DNA of 16,339 bases from Desulfarculales bacterium UBA702 (GTDB lineage Bacteria > Desulfobacterota > Syntrophobacteria > Syntrophobacterales > Syntrophobacteraceae): contig DBMI01000030.1 of assembly GCA_002298165.1 (NCBI GenBank), forward strand, positions 1 through 16,339. Reading direction: 5' to 3'. The position numbers and the translations under genes were made by a program. Positions 12,938 to 16,339 of this stretch are shown here, piece after piece. Below the pieces are notes generated by a model. It saw nothing but the letters and a program-made list of their open reading frames with translations, searched no databases and was not told the origin of the DNA. Numbering within the stretch: position 1 is the first letter of the stretch; each line of letters starts with the position of its first letter.

Positions 12938-13807
12938 TTAGCTCATTCTTCCACCCTCCAGGCTCGTCCTTGCCGTCTTTGGCCTCGCCGCAGGCTCCTG
13001 CTTTCTGGATCGACGGACCTTGAGATTGCTTTTCCCCACTCTTTCAATACTTTGCTCCAGAGCATCGATAAGGCTCAGGCGCTTTTGCTTTTCCGGGACC
13101 TTTGCACTGGCAGGCTCGTCTCGGCCTTTGCCTCGCATTATTTCCACCAGGGTCTTTCCATGTTCGCCGGACAAATCCTCGATGTCGAATTCACCGGTGG
13201 TTTTCCGAATGAGGCTTTTTGCAAGACGCAGGTTCTGCTGGTCTATTCTGGCGGCCTTTACTTTCCCGGCCTCCTTGACTTCCTCGGGACTGCTTATCTC
13301 TTCAGGATGATGGAGGGTGAATGCAACTAGTTCCCCATCATGGGGTCTGATTGCAAGCAGATGTTCCTTGTTACCGATCACCGCCGTTGCAAGAGCGATC
13401 TTTTTTTCGTCCGCCATAGCCTGCAGGAAAAGGGCGAACGCTTCGATTGCGCTCTTTCCTGAAGGAACCAGATAGTACCAGTGGCAGAAGAAAACTGGAT
13501 CCACCTGTGCCTCGTTAACAAACCTTATGATTTCGACCGTTCGGCTCGTCTCGTTCTTAGCTGCCTTGAAATCCTCATCTGAATCGAGAACACAAGCCCC
13601 TTTCTCGCATTCGAAACCTTTTGCGAGTTCATCGCTTCCTACCGTCCTGTCGCATACGGGACAAAAGAACTGCTCGGCTATCTTTGTCTTGCATTGCCGG
13701 TGAAGAAGATCGAATCGCATTGCCTTCTGACCTGTATGCGCCGTGAATATCTGTACGGGAATCGAAACAAGGTCGATTTTTAAATAGCCTTTCCAAGCTG
13801 GTCTCAT
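12938..13807 (-). CDS. ku: Bacterial Ku, DNA end-binding protein of NHEJ
   Basis: A 289-residue homodimeric ring protein that loads on double-strand DNA ends and recruits a ligase (LigD) for non-homologous end joining. The Ku core is clear: MRPAWKGYLKIDLVSIPVQIFTA, MRFDLLHRQCKTKI, CPVCDRTVGSDELAKGFECEKGACVLDSDEDF (with the C-x2-C of the zinc-like insert), TVEIIRFVNEAQVDPVFF, YYLVPSGKSAIEAFALF, HLLAIRPHDGELVAFTLHHPEEI and a helical segment to about 225. After 230 comes a basic, low-complexity tail (VRRSRKQEPAARPKTAR), as in many bacterial Ku proteins, where such tails bind DNA. GAGGAG stands 7 nt before ATG 13807; the TTG at 13822 is less likely because it overlaps that site. No ligD is in the window. 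Confidence 0.95.
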   Translation of the reverse strand: MRPAWKGYLKIDLVSIPVQIFTAHTGQKAMRFDLLHRQCKTKIAEQFFCPVCDRTVGSDELAKGFECEKGACVLDSDEDFKAAKNETSRTVEIIRFVNEAQVDPVFFCHWYYLVPSGKSAIEAFALFLQAMADEKKIALATAVIGNKEHLLAIRPHDGELVAFTLHHPEEISSPEEVKEAGKVKAARIDQQNLRLAKSLIRKTTGEFDIEDLSGEHGKTLVEIMRGKGRDEPASAKVPEKQKRLSLIDALEQSIERVGKSNLKVRRSRKQEPAARPKTARTSLEGGRMS

Positions 13808-13943
13808 TACCGCTCTCCTCAAACATCTTTGCCTTTATTGATTATTGTAATTATTCCTGCACGGGCATACATCAGCATCTCTATTTTATTCTCACCAGGC
13901 TGTAGACAACGAGTAAACGCGGGCCTTTGTTTCAGGCCACTAC

Positions 13944-15557
13944 CTAAGCTGCCATCGGCAGAACAACCCTGAAGGTAACGCCGGCTTCGGGGTTGTCGAG
14001 GATCTCCAGGTGCCCCTTGTGGGCATCGATGATTTTCTTGACTATTGGTAATCCCAGACCTGTTCCCTCCTGTTTTGTGGTAAAGAAGGGAGAAAAGATC
14101 TCTGATCGTTTTTCGAATGGAATCCCGCAGCCGCAATCGGCCACATCGAAAATAGTGTCGCGTTTATAGCGATGCACGCTGACTTTTACTACCTCACCCT
14201 TGGGCGAAGCCTGGATTGCATTCATTACAAGATTTATGAGTACCTGTTTCATTCGTGTTGCATCAACGGGAACCGGGGTGTCGCATTGGCGAAGGTTTGC
14301 ATCAAGATATACCTGTCTTTCCTCAGCCATGCTGCTTACGATTGAGAGTGTCTCCTTTACGAGTCGGCAGGGGTTTTCAGGCGACTTTTGGAGTTCCAGG
14401 GGACGGGAAAAGTCAAGCATCTCATGGAGCATCTTCTCGAGTCGCTCGGTCTCCTTGAGAACTATTTCGAGTCTTTCACGGTCCTTTGAACCTTTATGCA
14501 GATTCTTATGCACCATCCGGGCGAACCCGCCTATTGCGATCAGGGGAGTCTTGATATCATGGGCTACACTGGATAAAGCTTTTCCCATCGCGGCAAGGCT
14601 CTCTGAGTTCCGCAAAGCCCTTTCGCCGCGTTCCCGCTCGATATGGCGCCACATCCCATCAAGCAGCAAACCTGCCTGCCTGACATCCGATTCGTTATAG
14701 CCACTCTCCTTATTGGCAACTGTCGCAACAGCTACAATACGGTCTCCAATCACCAGCGGGACGCTCATGACCCGAAAAACCGGTACATGTTCGAAGGGGC
14801 ATCCTTTTAAAACCAAACCTGAGCCTTCGTAATCATTAATGATCAGAGGCCCACGATTCATGACGGCCTCCCCCCAGATACCGGCCTCCTCGATCGGCCA
14901 TGGAGTCGGTTGGAATATGCAATCCCTGAGTATGCGCCTGGACCAGGCATGAACCATCAGGGCCGATTCAGTCTCATCGATGAATCCGAACATGCCGAAT
15001 TGGCTTCCTGTTATCCTGATCAGCCTGTCCAGCACAAAGGCCGCGATCTCTCTCTCGGAGGAACTGCTCATCTGGCTTAACTCCCAGAGTGCCTGCAAAC
15101 GCATGTCGTCCAGTATCAGCGCCTCATTAGCCAAAGCAAGTTCAGCGGTCTTTTTGATAAGGTTTATTTCAGTTTGTTTTTGCGAGATGGAGTAGCGAAT
15201 GGCACGTTCGAGGAGTTCCCTGCTGATTTGCTCTTTTAACAGGTAGTCGGAAGCCCCGGCCTGCATCGCTTCGAAATCGACCGCCTCATTTCCCTGTCCG
15301 GTGAGCAGAATAATTGGAGCCTGGCAACCGTTGCTGATTGCTTCCCGCAGAAGATCCAGCCCGTTTCGCCCACCCAGGCGGTAATCAAGGAGCACAACAT
15401 CGTGTGTATTTCGGCAAATCGCCTCATATCCAGCTTCGTATGTATCGGCCCAGTCAACAACGAATCTGGACACGCTGATCTGCGACAGCAGGTCCCTGAT
15501 GATAAGGTAATCGTCCTCATCATCCTCTATGAGTAGAACACTGTAAGATTTAACCAT
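13944..15557 (-). CDS. Hybrid sensor histidine kinase, REC-GAF-HisKA-HATPase
   Basis: A 537-residue cytoplasmic two-component kinase with an N-terminal receiver. REC (5-120) has the acidic pocket E11-D12-D13, the phospho-acceptor Asp58 (VVLLDYR), Thr86 and Lys108. A short coiled region (125-155) leads to a GAF domain (about 160-305). HisKA contains His333 in SSVAHDIKTPLIAIGGFARMV. HATPase_c has the N box (LINLVMNAIQAS, Asn446), G1 (DVADCGCGIP), F box (IFSPFFTTK) and G2 (GTGLGL 498-503). There is no transmembrane segment. The receiver may tune kinase activity or accept phosphate from another kinase. The H-box resembles that of the ATPase-less protein at 9883-11127. AGGAGGTGA, a complete anti-16S match, precedes the ATG, suggesting strong translation. 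It lies 136 nt upstream of ku on the same strand. Confidence 0.95.
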   Translation of the reverse strand: MVKSYSVLLIEDDEDDYLIIRDLLSQISVSRFVVDWADTYEAGYEAICRNTHDVVLLDYRLGGRNGLDLLREAISNGCQAPIILLTGQGNEAVDFEAMQAGASDYLLKEQISRELLERAIRYSISQKQTEINLIKKTAELALANEALILDDMRLQALWELSQMSSSSEREIAAFVLDRLIRITGSQFGMFGFIDETESALMVHAWSRRILRDCIFQPTPWPIEEAGIWGEAVMNRGPLIINDYEGSGLVLKGCPFEHVPVFRVMSVPLVIGDRIVAVATVANKESGYNESDVRQAGLLLDGMWRHIERERGERALRNSESLAAMGKALSSVAHDIKTPLIAIGGFARMVHKNLHKGSKDRERLEIVLKETERLEKMLHEMLDFSRPLELQKSPENPCRLVKETLSIVSSMAEERQVYLDANLRQCDTPVPVDATRMKQVLINLVMNAIQASPKGEVVKVSVHRYKRDTIFDVADCGCGIPFEKRSEIFSPFFTTKQEGTGLGLPIVKKIIDAHKGHLEILDNPEAGVTFRVVLPMAA

Positions 15558-15697
15558 GGTATCACCTCACCTCCTGACGCTCCTATTCCGGGCAACTTTG
15601 TTCATCCCGAACCCATGAGCGCGAAGTACATAAACATAAATTAAGGTAATGCCTGGCAAGTTTTTCCGGCAGGGATGGAAACACAAATTTCGTGGAT

Positions 15698-16159
15698 CTA
15701 GTTCTCCGTTTCTGCGTATTTCGCTTCAGACGGCCAAAGATAAGGCAGGTCGTCAGGCACGCCTGGAAAATACTTCCCGTAATGGGTGGGATTTTTTCGA
15801 AGCAGGTTACTCTGGTGGGAGCGATGGAATTCGGAGTTCCCGAGCCATGGTGGATTTTCGCTAATTGAAATGCTGTCCGACAAAGAAGAAATCTCGCGGA
15901 TCTTTTGTCCCATATTGTCCCGAAAGCCCCTCCTTACCCACTCGCGGCAAATTTCAATCCCGTACTCCGCAAGTGACGTTTCGTACCCGCGCCACATCAG
16001 AACAGCGGGATGCCCTCTCCACCCTTTCCTTCGTCCGGCTAGCACCAGTAGAATCTGGACTACTTCGAGCCTCTGCTTTCCAAGGCGCTTATCATCCAGC
16101 ACCCGTGCGGATTCGGAAAAAGAAGGATACGGCAGGAAGGTATTTATCTCTGTCTCCAC
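15698..16159 (-). CDS. MSMEG_6728-like protein, possible pyrimidine-dimer glycosylase relative
   Basis: A 153-residue protein matching the pattern of a small bacterial family often named after MSMEG_6728 and related by annotation to pyrimidine-dimer DNA glycosylases. Features are NTFLPYPSFSESARVLDDKRLGKQRLE, then GWRGHPAVLMWRGYETSLAEYGIEICREWVRRGF, then PPWLGNSEFHRSHQSNLLRKNPTHYGKYFPGVPDDLPYLWP at the C-terminus. Conserved His, Arg and Lys residues fit a nucleic-acid role, but the activity is not proven for this family. The start is odd: GTG 16159 is the only standard one in frame, with no good ribosome-binding site, while GGTGGAG sits 6 nt ahead of an ATA codon at 16147 exactly where relatives begin (M-x-TFLPY). 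It is the first gene of a minus-strand group with the kinase and ku. Confidence 0.8.
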   Translation of the reverse strand: METEINTFLPYPSFSESARVLDDKRLGKQRLEVVQILLVLAGRRKGWRGHPAVLMWRGYETSLAEYGIEICREWVRRGFRDNMGQKIREISSLSDSISISENPPWLGNSEFHRSHQSNLLRKNPTHYGKYFPGVPDDLPYLWPSEAKYAETEN

Positions 16160-16177
16160 CTCTGGTCGTTTTAGGTA

Positions 16178-16183
16178 AGTATA
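16178..16183 (-). promoter_or_regulatory. Candidate -10 box for the MSMEG_6728-like gene
   Basis: On the minus strand TATACT stands about 19 nt before the GTG at 16159, in an AT-rich stretch. The -35 region (TGTTTA at 18-nt spacing) is weak. A start near 16171 would give a leader too short for a good ribosome-binding site ahead of the GTG, which fits initiation a few codons later. Confidence 0.35.
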
Positions 16184-16283
16184 TCTTATTCATACCATTT
16201 TTAAACAGCTGCCACGGTAATGAGCCCTGTTTCGCAATGCTTCCGAAAGGGCAGCAGTCCCGAACGTGCTACCCCGCGCAGAT

Positions 16284-16319
16284 CGAAGGTTTCAACTGGT
16301 TTTGAATTGGAGACCTTCG
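16284..16319. repeat. Inverted repeat near the right window edge
   Basis: CGAAGGT (16284-16290) is the exact complement of ACCTTCG (16313-16319). Inside it TTCAA (16291-16295) pairs with TTGAA (16302-16306) around CTGGTT, leaving a one-sided 6-nt bulge. Total 12 bp. It lies upstream of the minus-strand gene at 15698-16159; its function is unknown. Confidence 0.45.
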
Positions 16320-16339
16320 GTCGAGGGCATGACGCGGTC

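Noticed and set aside
15865..16305. 146-codon + frame at the right end
   Set aside because: Antisense to the MSMEG_6728-like gene; no ribosome-binding site or family match.

Overview
The window is a bacterial chromosome segment of mid GC (roughly 50-55% by eye). The gene set and order suggest a Desulfobacterota-like (former Deltaproteobacteria) genome. The pointers are a xerD / DHH-CBS-tRNA nucleotidyltransferase / site-2 protease / trpS / rluB series, a fused DHH-CBS-nucleotidyltransferase, a two-component kinase pair and a bacterial Ku. This placement is inference; no 16S or other marker is present. There are no prophage, CRISPR or IS genes.

Left block (about 1-8820, all + strand, housekeeping): a non-coding lead-in with a repeat and a strong hairpin, then xerD (tyrosine recombinase), an 890-residue DHH/CBS/tRNA nucleotidyltransferase fusion, a membrane site-2 protease, trpS, rluB (23S rRNA pseudouridine synthase) and a membrane-anchored TPR protein overlapping rluB by 4 nt. 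The whole trpS-rluB gap is built from two facing arrays of 7-bp repeats. Array A (TTGCGGG) is, on the opposite strand, close to array B (AACTCGA/AACGCGA/AACTCGC). The transcript between the genes could therefore fold into a long imperfect hairpin, and the rluB ribosome-binding site and GTG start lie in phase with the repeat.

Middle block (8870-9560): tRNA-Val(CAC) with no encoded CCA, a good rho-independent terminator, and a hicB-hicA toxin-antitoxin pair. The expected hicA start is one base out of frame with the gene.

Right block (9560-16339): a 414-residue AcoR-type GAF protein ending in a HisKA phosphoacceptor domain with no ATPase domain; a second copy of the hairpin repeat seen at the window start, with its loop inverted relative to its flank; a 51-residue cysteine-rich small protein with a perfect ribosome-binding site; and a minus-strand group. 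In transcription order that group is an MSMEG_6728-like protein (possible DNA-damage glycosylase relative), a REC-GAF-HisKA-HATPase hybrid kinase, Ku (end joining), and an exported glucose/sorbosone-dehydrogenase-like beta-propeller protein.

No wholly new multi-gene system is proven here. The best leads are the convergent heptamer arrays, the flipped-loop repeat, the ATPase-less GAF-HisKA protein beside a complete kinase with a similar H-box, and the unlisted Cys-rich microprotein.
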